Source of the DNA: Bacteroidota bacterium
GTDB taxonomy: Bacteria; Bacteroidota; Bacteroidia; Bacteroidales; VadinHA17
Direction of reading: 5' to 3'
DNA: 16,734 nucleotides
Assembly: GCA_030613125.1 (NCBI GenBank)
Contig: JAUWMO010000033.1
Location: forward strand, 1 to 16,734
Part shown: one piece after another, positions 8,001 to 16,297 of the stretch
Layout: the number at the start of each line of letters is the position of its first letter
Numbering within the stretch: the first letter of the stretch is position 1
Made by a program: the position numbers and the translations under genes
The notes under the pieces: generated by a model
The model's database searches: none
Told to the model about the DNA's origin: nothing
The model's input: only the letters and a program-made list of their open reading frames with translations

Positions 8001-9341
8001 CTGAATTCCCAACCGGTGTAATGTTGGGGCCCTGTTTAAGAGGACAGGATGACCTTTTAATACATTTTCCAATATATCCCACACAACAGGATCTTTCTGA
8101 TCCACTATCTTTTTTGCAGATTTAACTGTTTTAACTATTCCTCTTTCGATTAGTTTTCTGATTATGAAAGGCTTATAAAGCTCTGCTGCCATGTCTTTTG
8201 GAAGACCGCATTCATGAAGATTTAATTCAGGTCCTACAACTATTACTGATCTTGCAGAATAATCAACTCGTTTACCAAGCAGGTTTTGACGAAATCGTCC
8301 CTGCTTTCCTTTCAAACTATCGCTTAATGATTTCAGAGGTCTGTTAGCTTCAGTTTTTACAGCATTTGCCTTTCTTGAATTATCGAATAAGGAATCTACA
8401 GCTTCCTGAAGCATTCGTTTCTCATTTCTCAGGATCACTTCCGGTGCCTTAATCTCAATAAGTCTTTTTAACCTGTTATTTCTAATGATTACCCTGCGAT
8501 ACAGATCATTAAGGTCAGAAGTTGCAAATCTCCCACCATCAAGTGGGACCAAAGGCCTTAACTCTGGCGGAATTACCGGAACTACTTTAATTATCATCCA
8601 CTCAGGCCGGTTCACATTCTTTGATACTCTGAAAGCTTCAACTACCTGGAGCCGTTTAAGGGCCTCATTTTTTCTTTGCTGTGAAGTTTCATGGTTTGCC
8701 TGGTCGCGTAAGCGGTAAGAAAGTTCATCCAGATCAATCCTTGAAAGCAGCTTATGCAATGCTTCAGCTCCCATATCCGCAATAAATTTATCAGGATCCG
8801 TATCATCAAGATATTGATTCTCCTTTGGCAGTGTTGCAATTATATCAAGGTATTCCTCCTCGGTCAGAAAGTCAAGGTATTTGACATCATCAGCTTCCTT
8901 GATTCCTGGATTAATAACAACATACCTCTCATAATATATTATTGAATCAAGTTTCTTGGTTGGTAAACCCAGAAGATATCCTATTTTGTTGGGTAATGAT
9001 TTGAAATACCATATATGTGCAACAGGTACCACGAGTGCAATATGACCCATTCTTTCACGCCTGACTTTCTTTTCGGTAACTTCTACTCCACACCGGTCAC
9101 ATACTATCCCCTTATATCGAATCCTTTTGTATTTACCACAATGACATTCATAATCTTTAACCGGTCCAAATATCCTCTCACAAAATAAACCATCACGCTC
9201 CGGCTTATATGTTCGGTAATTGATAGTTTCAGGTTTTAAAACTTCACCACTTGAGCGTTCAAGAATTTCCTCAGGAGAGGCAAGACCTATGGTAATCTTA
9301 GTGAAATTACTTTTGGTTTTTGTATCTTTTCTGAAAGACAT
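5043..9341 (-). CDS. rpoC: DNA-directed RNA polymerase subunit beta-prime
   Basis: Full-length beta-prime, 1432 residues. It contributes the catalytic Mg2+ site and much of the DNA clamp. The first zinc site is C66, C68, C81 and C84. The catalytic loop NADFDGDQ has the three Mg-binding aspartates at 472, 474 and 476. The bridge helix (about 778–812) includes ARKGLADTALKTADAGYLT. The second zinc site is C819, C893, C900 and C903. The trigger loop and helix (about 917–944) include GEAVGVIAAQSIGEPGTQL. No catalytic residue is missing and there is no frameshift. It lies 51 nt after rpoB with no promoter or terminator in the gap, so the two are co-transcribed. The start MSFRKDTKTK is the only sensible one; no Shine-Dalgarno sequence is present. 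Confidence 0.98.
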   Translation of the reverse strand: MSFRKDTKTKSNFTKITIGLASPEEILERSSGEVLKPETINYRTYKPERDGLFCERIFGPVKDYECHCGKYKRIRYKGIVCDRCGVEVTEKKVRRERMGHIALVVPVAHIWYFKSLPNKIGYLLGLPTKKLDSIIYYERYVVINPGIKEADDVKYLDFLTEEEYLDIIATLPKENQYLDDTDPDKFIADMGAEALHKLLSRIDLDELSYRLRDQANHETSQQRKNEALKRLQVVEAFRVSKNVNRPEWMIIKVVPVIPPELRPLVPLDGGRFATSDLNDLYRRVIIRNNRLKRLIEIKAPEVILRNEKRMLQEAVDSLFDNSRKANAVKTEANRPLKSLSDSLKGKQGRFRQNLLGKRVDYSARSVIVVGPELNLHECGLPKDMAAELYKPFIIRKLIERGIVKTVKSAKKIVDQKDPVVWDILENVLKGHPVLLNRAPTLHRLGIQAFQPKLIEGKAIQLHPLVCTAFNADFDGDQMAVHLPLGNAAILEAQLLMLASHNILNPANGAPITVPSQDMVLGLYYITKAKKSTSEEKVKGEGLTFYSPEEVMIAYNEKKIDLHAIIKVRVDDMEEGQKVKKLVETTVGRIMFNEFVPEELGYINELLTKKSLRDIIGKVLKNTGTAIATKFLDDIKNMGYEMAFRGGLSFNLDDVIVPGDKELLINDGYKQVDEVMNNYNMGFITNNERYNQIIDVWTHTNGKLTQTLMKRLSSDKQGFNPVYMMLDSGARGSQEQIRQLSGMRGLMAKPQKSGSTGAEIIENPILSNFKEGLSVLEYFISTHGARKGLADTALKTADAGYLTRRLVDVSQDVIINEEDCGTLRGLVATAIKKSEEVVETLFERILGRTTVHDVYHPTAGNMIIGAGEEITEYVAKEIEDSPIEQLEIRSVLTCESKKGVCAKCYGRNLATGRMVQKGEAVGVIAAQSIGEPGTQLTLRTFHVGGTASNITAESSIISKYDGVAEIEELRVVEKVDELENKVNIVIGRLAELRILDHNTKIALSTHNIPYGAKLFIKNRAEIKKGDLICEWDPYNAVIISEISGKIKFEHLIDGITYRDETDEQTGFREKVITETRDKTKNPLVKVADKNNKILKSYNLPVRSHLVVDEGETVAEGDILVKIPRAVGKSGDITGGLPRVTELFEARNPSNPAVVSEIDGEVTFGKIKRGNREIIIKSKSGEIKKYLVPLSRQILVQENDFVRAGIPLSDGAITPADILSIKGPILVQEYIVNEVQEVYRLQGVKINDKHFEVIVRQMMRKVIIDDSGDTKFLEKQVIDKREFMNENDWIFDKKIVTDHGDSSNLKSGQIITARKLRDENSMLKRKDMKLVESKDAIPATSNQVLQGITKAALQTKSFMSAASFQETTKVLNEAAIYGKTDNLEGLKENVIVGHLIPAGTGVREYKNIVVGSREEYDSLIGERTETTDILIEDE

Positions 9342-9392
9342 ATTTCGAATATTATGTTTTTAATTGTAACAAAAATTATCAAAGAAGGCATC

Positions 9393-12300
9393 TTAAGTTG
9401 TCAACTGCAGGTTTAATCCTAATCCCCTGAGTTCATGCAGTAATACATTCAGCGACTCAGGGATGCCTGGAATTGGAAGATTCTCACCTTTAACAATAGC
9501 CTCATAAGTTTTCGCCCGGCCAACTACATCATCAGATTTGACAGTAAGTACCTCCTGAAGGATATTTGAAGCCCCAAATGCTTCAAGGGCCCACACTTCC
9601 ATTTCACCGAAACGTTGACCGCCGAACTGGGCTTTTCCTCCAAGTGGTTGCTGCGTAATCAGAGAATAAGGTCCAATAGAACGTGCATGCATCTTATCAT
9701 CAACCATATGGCCTAATTTAAGCATATAGATAATTCCCACAGTGGCAGGCTGGTCGAATTTTTCACCATTACCACCATCATACAGATAGGTTTTTCCATA
9801 TTTCGGCAACTCTGCTTTTTCAGTATATTCACTGATTTGTTCAAGAGTTGCACCATCAAAAATCGGAGTGGAGAACTTGAGTCCTAATTTCTGGCCAGCC
9901 CATCCAAGTACAGTTTCATAAATCTGACCCAGGTTCATTCTTGAAGGAACTCCAAGAGGGTTCAGAACAATATCTACAGGTGTTCCATCTTCAAGGAAAG
10001 GCATATCTTCTTCCCTTACGATCTTAGCAACAATCCCTTTATTTCCATGCCGTCCGGCCATCTTATCTCCCACCTTCACTTTTCTTTTCTTGGCAATATA
10101 AACTTTGGCAAGTTGAATGATACCTGCTGGGAGTTCATCACCAATCAAGATATTGTATTTTTTCCTTTTGAAAACACCATCAATTTCTTTATGTTTTATC
10201 ATATAATTATACAAAAGTAACTTGATGGTATAATTCTTTTTCTTATCTGTTGTCCATTTATTAGGATTCACAGCAAGAAAATCGATATTCTGAAGGCTTT
10301 TTAATGTGAATTTAGTACCTTTTGGGATCATAGTTACATTCAAATAATCTTTAACTCCCTGCGAAGTCTTTCCATTAACTAAAACGAATAATTTATCAAC
10401 AAGTTTGGCATTCAGTTCTTCGATGTTCTTCGTGAATTCCCTGTCAATCCTATCAATAATTGGCTTCTCAGAGGATTTAGTTCTTCTGTCTTTTATGCTT
10501 CTCGAGAACAACTTTTTATCAATAACTACACCCTCAAGGGAAGGTCCGGCTTTAAGCGAAGCATCCTTTACATCGCCTGCCTTATCACCAAAAATAGCCC
10601 TTAATAATTTCTCTTCGGGCGAAGGATCTGATTCACCTTTTGGTGTAATTTTTCCAATCAGAATATCTCCATGTTTTATATGGTCACCAATTCTTATAAA
10701 ACCATTCTCATCAAGGTTCTTGGTTGCCTCCTCACTAATATTCGGTATATCAGAGGTAAGTTCTTCAAGTCCTCTCTTAGTATCTCTAACTTCCAGCAGA
10801 TATTCATCAATATGAATAGAAGTAAAAAAATCTTCTCTCACGGCCCTTTCAGAAATCACAATTGCATCCTCAAAATTATAACCCTTCCAGGGCATAAATG
10901 CCACTTTCAGGTTCCTTCCAAGAGCCAATTCTCCATTTTCTGTTGCATAGCCTTCAGATAGAATCTGACCCTTCGTGACCTTATCGCCCTTTGTAACAAG
11001 GGGTTTAATAATAATAACTGTATTCTGATTTGTTTTCCTGAATTTCGGAAGTTTATACCTTTTTACATCTTCATCAAAAGTGATGAATTTTTCATCATCA
11101 GTCCGTGAATAACGAATCACAATTTCGTCAGCATCAGCATATTCAACAACTCCATCACCCTCAGCAGATACAAGGATTCTTGAATCACGTACCATAATGT
11201 TTTCAATTCCAGTACCAACGATTGGTGCCTCTGGCCTTAGAAGAGGTACAGCCTGTCTCATCATGTTTGACCCCATGAGGGCCCTGTTAGCATCATCATG
11301 TTCAAGAAATGGTATCAGGGATGCTGCAATTGAAGCTATCTGATTTGGAGCAACATCCATCATATCAACCTTTTTCGCATCATAATACGGAAAATCTCCT
11401 TCAAACCTAGATTTAACCTTTGGATTAACAAATGATCCATCATCACTATAAGGAGCATTTGCCTGTGCAATCACTTTTTCTTCTTCTTCTTCAGCACTCA
11501 GAAAGATTACCTCATCATTATTCAAATTAACCTTTCCATCATTTACAATCCTGTATGGTGTTTCAATAAATCCCAACGAATTGATCTTAGCATAAACGCA
11601 TAACGAGGAAATAAGTCCTATATTTGGTCCTTCCGGAGTTTCAATAGGACAAAGTCGGCCATAGTGAGTGTAATGCACATCTCTAACCTCAAAGCCTGCT
11701 CTCTCTCTCGATAAGCCACCCGGACCCAAAGCAGACATCCTTCTTTTATGTGTCATTTCAGCTAATGGATTTGTCTGATCCATAAACTGAGAAAGTTGAT
11801 TTGTTCCAAAGAAGGAATTTATCACTGAAGATAGGGTTTTAGAGTTAATAAGGTCAATAGGTTTAAACACTTCATTATCTCTAACATTCATTCTTTCCCT
11901 AATAGTACGGGCCATTCTTGCCAGTCCAACACCAAACTGATTATATAGTTGCTCACCCACGGTCCTTACCCTACGATTACTCAGGTGGTCGATATCATCA
12001 ACATCAGCTTTTGAATTTAACAGTTCAATAAGATACTTAATAATAGCAATTATATCTTCTCTGGTCAATACCTTAATATCCATCGGTGTTTCAAGTTCAA
12101 GCTTTTTATTTAACCGATATCTGCCAACTTCACCCAGGTCATATCTTTTTATTGAGAAAAAAAGTTTGTCAATCACATCACGTGCAGTTGCTTCATCAGG
12201 AGGTTCGGAGTTTCTTAATTGACGATATATATGCAGAATTGCTTCTTTTTCAGAGTTACAAGGATCTTTTTGCAGGGTATTATATATGATGGCAAAATCA

Positions 12301-13208
12301 AAAAAACTTTGATCTTCGCGATGTAAAAGTATTGTCTTAGTGCCTGAATCAATAATATGTTCTATATGTTCTGATTCTATCAGAGTTTCCCTGTCAAGTA
12401 TTACTTCATTCCTTTCAATGGAAACCACCTCTCCTGTATCTTCATCCACAAAATCCTCCACCCATGATCTTAATACACGAGCTGCCAATTTTCTGCCAAC
12501 CACTTTTTTAAGACCAGTTTTTGAGACCTTAATCTCTTCAGCAAGATTGAATATCTCCAGTATGTCTTTATCACTTTCAAAACCAATTGCACGCAGGAGT
12601 GTTGTCACAGGCAATTTCTTTTTCCTGTCGATGTAGGCATACATCACATTATTTATGTCAGTAGCAAATTCAATCCAGGAGCCTTTGAAAGGAATTATCC
12701 TGGCTGAATAGAGTTTTGTGCCGTTAGCATGAAAACTTTGTCCAAAAAATACTCCGGGCGATCGATGTAATTGTGAAACCACAACACGTTCTGCACCATT
12801 TAACACAAAAGTTCCTCGCTCTGTCATATAAGGAACCATTCCCAAATAAACATCCTGAACTGTAACTTCAAAATCTTCATGATCAGGGTCAGTGCAATAC
12901 AACTTTAGTTTTGCCTTAAGGGGTATACTATAGGTTAATCCCCTTTCTAAACATTCATCAACAGTATATCGGGGAGGTTCGATTGAATAATCCAGAAACT
13001 CAAGTATAAAATTATTTCTTGTATCTGAAATCGGAAAGTTTTCACTAAATACCCTATAAAGACCTTCATTTCTTCTTTCCTCAAGGGTAGTTTCCAGTTG
13101 GAAAAAATCGAGAAACGATTTCAACTGGATATCCAAAAAATCAGGGTATTCAAGTTGGTTTTTTGCCGTAGCAAAATTAATCCGATCAGGTTTTTTTTGT
13201 AGAGCCAT
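9393..13208 (-). CDS. rpoB: DNA-directed RNA polymerase subunit beta
   Basis: Full-length beta subunit, 1271 residues. The rifampicin pocket runs from FFGTNQLSQFMDQ (466–478) to HKRRMSALGPGG. The positions equal to E. coli Q513, D516, H526 and S531 are Q474, D477, H487 and S492, all wild type. Near the active site are GYNFEDAI (E780, D781) and GDKMAGRHGNKG (1047–1058, with K1049 and K1057 matching the E. coli catalytic-site lysines). The C-terminal segment with GGKAQFGGQRFGEMEVWALEA is the conserved clamp-anchoring part. The gene starts 105 nt after rplL, and the gap holds a hairpin that probably tunes rpoB output relative to the ribosomal genes. The start codon follows an AT-rich leader without a Shine-Dalgarno sequence. 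Confidence 0.98.
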   Translation of the reverse strand: MALQKKPDRINFATAKNQLEYPDFLDIQLKSFLDFFQLETTLEERRNEGLYRVFSENFPISDTRNNFILEFLDYSIEPPRYTVDECLERGLTYSIPLKAKLKLYCTDPDHEDFEVTVQDVYLGMVPYMTERGTFVLNGAERVVVSQLHRSPGVFFGQSFHANGTKLYSARIIPFKGSWIEFATDINNVMYAYIDRKKKLPVTTLLRAIGFESDKDILEIFNLAEEIKVSKTGLKKVVGRKLAARVLRSWVEDFVDEDTGEVVSIERNEVILDRETLIESEHIEHIIDSGTKTILLHREDQSFFDFAIIYNTLQKDPCNSEKEAILHIYRQLRNSEPPDEATARDVIDKLFFSIKRYDLGEVGRYRLNKKLELETPMDIKVLTREDIIAIIKYLIELLNSKADVDDIDHLSNRRVRTVGEQLYNQFGVGLARMARTIRERMNVRDNEVFKPIDLINSKTLSSVINSFFGTNQLSQFMDQTNPLAEMTHKRRMSALGPGGLSRERAGFEVRDVHYTHYGRLCPIETPEGPNIGLISSLCVYAKINSLGFIETPYRIVNDGKVNLNNDEVIFLSAEEEEEKVIAQANAPYSDDGSFVNPKVKSRFEGDFPYYDAKKVDMMDVAPNQIASIAASLIPFLEHDDANRALMGSNMMRQAVPLLRPEAPIVGTGIENIMVRDSRILVSAEGDGVVEYADADEIVIRYSRTDDEKFITFDEDVKRYKLPKFRKTNQNTVIIIKPLVTKGDKVTKGQILSEGYATENGELALGRNLKVAFMPWKGYNFEDAIVISERAVREDFFTSIHIDEYLLEVRDTKRGLEELTSDIPNISEEATKNLDENGFIRIGDHIKHGDILIGKITPKGESDPSPEEKLLRAIFGDKAGDVKDASLKAGPSLEGVVIDKKLFSRSIKDRRTKSSEKPIIDRIDREFTKNIEELNAKLVDKLFVLVNGKTSQGVKDYLNVTMIPKGTKFTLKSLQNIDFLAVNPNKWTTDKKKNYTIKLLLYNYMIKHKEIDGVFKRKKYNILIGDELPAGIIQLAKVYIAKKRKVKVGDKMAGRHGNKGIVAKIVREEDMPFLEDGTPVDIVLNPLGVPSRMNLGQIYETVLGWAGQKLGLKFSTPIFDGATLEQISEYTEKAELPKYGKTYLYDGGNGEKFDQPATVGIIYMLKLGHMVDDKMHARSIGPYSLITQQPLGGKAQFGGQRFGEMEVWALEAFGASNILQEVLTVKSDDVVGRAKTYEAIVKGENLPIPGIPESLNVLLHELRGLGLNLQLTT

Positions 13209-13249
13209 TATAACAAGGTTATTATTTGAACTTGACTAATTATAATACC

Positions 13250-13289
13250 AAAAAGGTTTAGAATCCTGGATCACCGGAACTCTAAACCT
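13250..13289 (-). terminator. Hairpin with U-run between rplL and rpoB (likely attenuator)
   Basis: AGGTTTAGA (13254–13262) and TCTAAACCT (13281–13289) form a perfect 9-bp stem, extendable to about 13 bp with wobble pairs. On the minus strand it is followed by a short U-run (13250–13253). No promoter box is seen between it and rpoB, so it more likely acts as a partial terminator (attenuator) than as a full operon end. In other bacteria an attenuator in this same gap lowers rpoBC expression relative to rplJL. Confidence 0.65.
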
Positions 13290-13313
13290 AAAAAGACAAT
13301 AGATATGATTGCT

Positions 13314-13691
13314 CTATTTAAGTTCAACTTCAGCTCCGGCTTCTTCTAATTGAGTTTTTAAAGATTCAGCTTCTTCTTTAGTGATACCTTCTTTAAGTGC
13401 AGTTGGAGACGAATCTACAAGGGTTTTTGCTTCCTTCAAACCTAAGCCGGTTAATTCTTTAACCAGTTTTACAATTTGTAACTTAGCTCCGCCGGGTGCT
13501 TTTAATATCACATCAAAAGCATTCTTTTCTTCAGAACCTCCGGCTTCCGGGCCGGCTGCAGGTCCGGCTACAGCTACCGCAGCTGCAGCTGGTTCGATCC
13601 CATAATCATCCTTTAAAATATCAGTCAATTCATTTACGTCTTTTACAGTCAAATTAACTAATTCTTCTGCAAGCTTTTTTAAATCTGCCAT
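13314..13691 (-). CDS. rplL: 50S ribosomal protein L7/L12
   Basis: L7/L12, 125 residues, the multi-copy stalk protein that recruits and activates translation GTPases such as EF-Tu and EF-G. The N-terminal dimerisation helices (1–35) are followed by an Ala/Gly/Pro-rich hinge (about 35–55). The globular C-terminal domain has FDVILKAPGGAKLQIVK and ELTGLGLKEAKTLVD, the surface that contacts GTPases, and ends in EEAGAEVELK. It lies 34 nt after rplJ, whose product anchors it to the ribosome. The AT-rich gap to rpoB carries the attenuator-like hairpin. Confidence 0.97.
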   Translation of the reverse strand: MADLKKLAEELVNLTVKDVNELTDILKDDYGIEPAAAAVAVAGPAAGPEAGGSEEKNAFDVILKAPGGAKLQIVKLVKELTGLGLKEAKTLVDSSPTALKEGITKEEAESLKTQLEEAGAEVELK

Positions 13692-13725
13692 TTTTGTATG
13701 ATTTTGAATAATTTTTAAATTGTTT

Positions 13726-14247
13726 TTAATTCTTTTTTTCTGATAAAGTTTTTAGAACACCCGATAAGGCCTGGCTCCCTGATTGAAGTTGCGAAATTAA
13801 AGTTTTCATAGGTGACTGTAACAATAAAACAACTTCAGCAATGAGTTCTTCCTTCGATTTAAACGATGAAAGAAATTCCAGTTGATCATCTCCTATGTAA
13901 ACTGATTCTTCTACAAAGGCAGCTTTCAGAATGGGATGATCATGATCTTTTCTAAAATCCTTTATAAGTTTAGCAGGAATGTTCCCGGTTTCCGAAAAGA
14001 TAATAGACGTGGAATCTTTCAGAACTTCAAAAAGCTCTTCGAACTCACCTTCAGCTTTTTCCAAAGCTTTCTTTAACAGAGTATTCTTAACTACTAGCAA
14101 CTTGACATCCTGCATGTGACATTTTCTTCTTAGCAGACTGGTATCTGCAGCGTTAAGATTAGATGTGTCGGTCAAGAAGAAATGGTTTGCACCATTTATA
14201 CTTTCAGCAAGACTGTCAATGATTGCATTTTTTTCTTCACGTGTCAT
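13726..14247 (-). CDS. rplJ: 50S ribosomal protein L10
   Basis: L10, 173 residues from the chosen start, the base of the ribosomal stalk that binds the L7/L12 dimers. The N-terminal rRNA-binding domain runs from MTREEKNAIIDSL to about residue 110; the C-terminal helix with LLLQSPMKTLISQLQSGSQAL binds L7/L12. The frame stays open to 14259, but the four extra residues (MGCI) are unlike the family, so Met at 14247 is preferred. That leaves a 24-nt gap after rplA. This gap is too short for the long structured L10 leader known upstream of rplJ in some bacteria, so any L10 feedback site must lie inside rplA or further upstream. Confidence 0.95.
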   Translation of the reverse strand: MTREEKNAIIDSLAESINGANHFFLTDTSNLNAADTSLLRRKCHMQDVKLLVVKNTLLKKALEKAEGEFEELFEVLKDSTSIIFSETGNIPAKLIKDFRKDHDHPILKAAFVEESVYIGDDQLEFLSSFKSKEELIAEVVLLLQSPMKTLISQLQSGSQALSGVLKTLSEKKN

Positions 14248-14271
14248 AATACAACCCATTAAATCGATTAG

Positions 14272-14967
14272 TTATTCTTCGAAAGCTTTGGTATCAACCC
14301 TTAATCCAGGGCTCATAGTGCTTGAGAGATAGACGCTTTTAATATAGGTGCCTTTTGAGGAACCAGGTTTCAACTTATTGATAATTGCAATAAATTCTCT
14401 GGCATTTTCGGCTATTTTATCAGGCTCAAATGAGACTTTTCCAATGGCTGAATGTATAATTCCAAATTTATCAACCTTGAAATCAATCTTACCCTGCTTT
14501 ACCTCTTTAACGGCTTTTCCTATATCCATAGTTACAGTACCACTTTTGGGATTTGGCATTAGTCCACGTGGGCCTAATATTCTTCCCAACGCTCCGATTT
14601 TGCCCATCACAGAAGGCATTGTAATAATTACGTCCACATCTGTCCAACCATTCTTAATCTTCTCAACGTAATCATCAAGCCCAACATGATCAGCTCCTGC
14701 CTGTTTTGCTTCTTCCTCTTTTTCAGGTGTACACAAAACGAGAACCCGAACTTCCTTACCAGTACCATGAGGCAGTGTTACAACTCCTCGTACCATCTGG
14801 TTTGACTTCCTGGGGTCAATCCCCAACCTTACATCGATGTCAACTGAGGCATCGAATTTAGTTGTTGTGATTTCTTTTACCAGACTTGCGGCCTCGGATA
14901 ATTTGTACTGTTTCCCGATTTCGACTTTCTCTAAAGCTGCTTTCCTGTTTTTTAAAATTTTTGTCAT
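14272..14967 (-). CDS. rplA: 50S ribosomal protein L1
   Basis: L1, 231 residues, the mobile L1-stalk protein that helps release deacylated tRNA; in many bacteria it also represses its own mRNA. Conserved family segments are the TKFDASVDIDVRLGIDPRKSNQ strand region split by MVRGVVTLPHGTGK, the GALGRILGPRGLMPNPKSGTV loop, and the C-terminal YIKSVYLSSTMSPGLRVD. It lies 19 nt after rplK, forming the usual L11–L1 pair. The inverted repeat upstream of rplK is a possible regulatory target. Confidence 0.97.
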   Translation of the reverse strand: MTKILKNRKAALEKVEIGKQYKLSEAASLVKEITTTKFDASVDIDVRLGIDPRKSNQMVRGVVTLPHGTGKEVRVLVLCTPEKEEEAKQAGADHVGLDDYVEKIKNGWTDVDVIITMPSVMGKIGALGRILGPRGLMPNPKSGTVTMDIGKAVKEVKQGKIDFKVDKFGIIHSAIGKVSFEPDKIAENAREFIAIINKLKPGSSKGTYIKSVYLSSTMSPGLRVDTKAFEE

Positions 14968-14986
14968 TGGTCTAAAACGTATTTAA

Positions 14987-15430
14987 TTATTTACTACCTG
15001 GAAATGCACCTTTTACAGTGATCCCCATACTTCGGGCGGTACCAGCGACCATTTTCATTGCCGATTCAACCGTGAAGGCATTTAAATCAGTCATTTTGTC
15101 TTCAGCAATTACCTTAACCTGATTCCAGGATACGGCACCTACTTTATCCCTGTTTGGTTCAGAAGAACCCGACTTAATTTTTGCGGCTTCCAACAATTGA
15201 ACTGCTACAGGGGGTGTTTTTGTAACAAAATCAAATGATTTATCAGCATATACGGTAATTATTACCGGAATGATTTTTCCTTGTTTTTCCTGTGTCCTGG
15301 CATTAAACTGCTTGCAAAACTCCATAATATTTACTCCTTTAGCACCTAAAGCAGGTCCTACAGGAGGAGATGGATTAGCAACGCCACCACGAATTTGTAA
15401 CTTTATTATTCCAGCAACTTCTTTAGCCAT
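14987..15430 (-). CDS. rplK: 50S ribosomal protein L11
   Basis: L11, 147 residues, which binds the GTPase-associated centre of 23S rRNA and is needed for stringent-response signalling by Rel proteins. The N-terminal domain has the proline-rich ANPSPPVGPALGAKGVNIMEFC segment and the linker to the C-terminal rRNA-binding domain, which ends in GTARSMGITVKGAFPG. The glycine-rich N-terminus reads RGGVANPS. The gene begins 103 nt after the nusG stop, the longest gap in this part of the cluster, and an inverted repeat lies in that gap. Confidence 0.97.
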   Translation of the reverse strand: MAKEVAGIIKLQIRGGVANPSPPVGPALGAKGVNIMEFCKQFNARTQEKQGKIIPVIITVYADKSFDFVTKTPPVAVQLLEAAKIKSGSSEPNRDKVGAVSWNQVKVIAEDKMTDLNAFTVESAMKMVAGTARSMGITVKGAFPGSK

Positions 15431-15463
15431 AACTGATTTACTTTCAACTTTTATTAATTAATC

Positions 15464-15510
15464 TACCGGTTGTTATTCAGGAAGCATTATATATTATTAT
15501 AACAACGGTA
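15464..15510 (-). promoter_or_regulatory. Inverted repeat in the rplK leader
   Basis: TACCGGTTGTTAT (15464–15476) and ATAACAACGGTA (15499–15510) form a 12-bp stem with one bulged base and a 22-nt AT-rich loop. No U-run follows it on the minus strand, so it does not look like an intrinsic terminator. It ends 33 nt before the rplK start. A role as a translational control site for the L11–L1 genes is possible but inferred only from position. Confidence 0.45.
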
Positions 15511-15533
15511 TTATCTTAATTCATTTAAATAAT

Positions 15534-16079
15534 TTATTCTTTTTCAATTTGCAAAAAGCTTAATTCAAGCGGTGTTTTTCTTCCAAAGATTTTCACCATA
15601 ACCTTCAGTTTCTTTTTCTCCTCATTCACCTCTTCAATAGTCCCGGTAAAGCTGTTAAAAGGGCCATCAATCACCTTCACAGTTTCCCCTACAAAGAAAG
15701 GCACATTAATTTCCTCCTCACTTGCTGCAAGTTCATCTACTTTCCCAAGTATTCTGTTCACTTCTGCCGGCCTCAGGGGAACAGGATCTCCACCCCGGGT
15801 TCCAAGAAATCCCATAACATTAGGAATGGTCCTGAGAATATGTGGGATCTCTCCTACCAAAGCTGCTTCAACTAAAACATACCCCGGAAAAAAATTTCTC
15901 TCCTTACTGATTTTTTTTCCATCTCTGATCTGGTAAACTTTCTCAGTTGGAATTAACACCTGAGAGATATAATCTTGCAGGTCAAGCCTTGTTATTTCGT
16001 TCTCAATATATTCCTTCACTTTCTTTTCCTTACCACCAATCGCTCTCAAAACATACCAGTTCAACTTGTTCTTACCCAT
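15534..16079 (-). CDS. nusG: Transcription termination/antitermination protein NusG
   Basis: NusG, 181 residues. The NGN domain (about 8–112) binds the RNA polymerase clamp and carries NWYVLRAIGGKEKKV and RNFFPGYVLVEAAL. The C-terminal KOW domain (about 128–160) has VGETVKVIDGPFNSFTGTI and links to Rho or to ribosomal protein S10. The C-terminus EQ-like end reads LSFLQIEKE. It starts 11 nt after secE, consistent with the conserved secE–nusG pair, and the start MGKNKLNWYV fits the family. Confidence 0.97.
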   Translation of the reverse strand: MGKNKLNWYVLRAIGGKEKKVKEYIENEITRLDLQDYISQVLIPTEKVYQIRDGKKISKERNFFPGYVLVEAALVGEIPHILRTIPNVMGFLGTRGGDPVPLRPAEVNRILGKVDELAASEEEINVPFFVGETVKVIDGPFNSFTGTIEEVNEEKKKLKVMVKIFGRKTPLELSFLQIEKE

Positions 16080-16090
16080 TGCATTGCCTG

Positions 16091-16282
16091 TTAGAAAAAT
16101 AAACTATAAACAAATGCCATAATATTTTCAAAAGAGATATCCATTGCGAATATGATCAATGCAATTATCAGTGAAGCGATCATCACCACAATTGAACTAT
16201 TCTGTAATTCAGCCCAGGTTGGCCAGGTCACTTTATGGACAAGTTCATTATAGGATTCTGTAAAATATGTTTTTATCTTCAT
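16091..16282 (-). CDS. secE: Preprotein translocase subunit SecE
   Basis: Short SecE of 63 residues with a single C-terminal membrane helix (about 31–47), the minimal form found in most bacteria other than enterics. SecE stabilises SecY in the protein-export channel. The amphipathic helix before the membrane segment holds the family signature YNELVHKVTWPTWAEL. I set the start at 16282. The frame stays open to 16327, but that extension would overlap the 3' half of tRNA-Trp and has no family similarity. The start lies only 15 nt after the tRNA end, so tRNA processing would leave the secE–nusG message with a very short leader. Confidence 0.92.
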   Translation of the reverse strand: MKIKTYFTESYNELVHKVTWPTWAELQNSSIVVMIASLIIALIIFAMDISFENIMAFVYSLFF

Positions 16283-16297
16283 ATTTATAAATATTTG

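Noticed and set aside
13209..13225. Small palindrome (TAATAAC, CTT, GTTATAA) just before the rpoB start
   Set aside because: It has a mismatch, is AT-only apart from two bases, and is too weak to be convincing in an AT-rich leader.
15503..15510. TACCGTTG as a promoter -7 box for rplK
   Set aside because: It differs from TAnnTTTG at one key base, lacks a -33 element and lies inside the inverted repeat.
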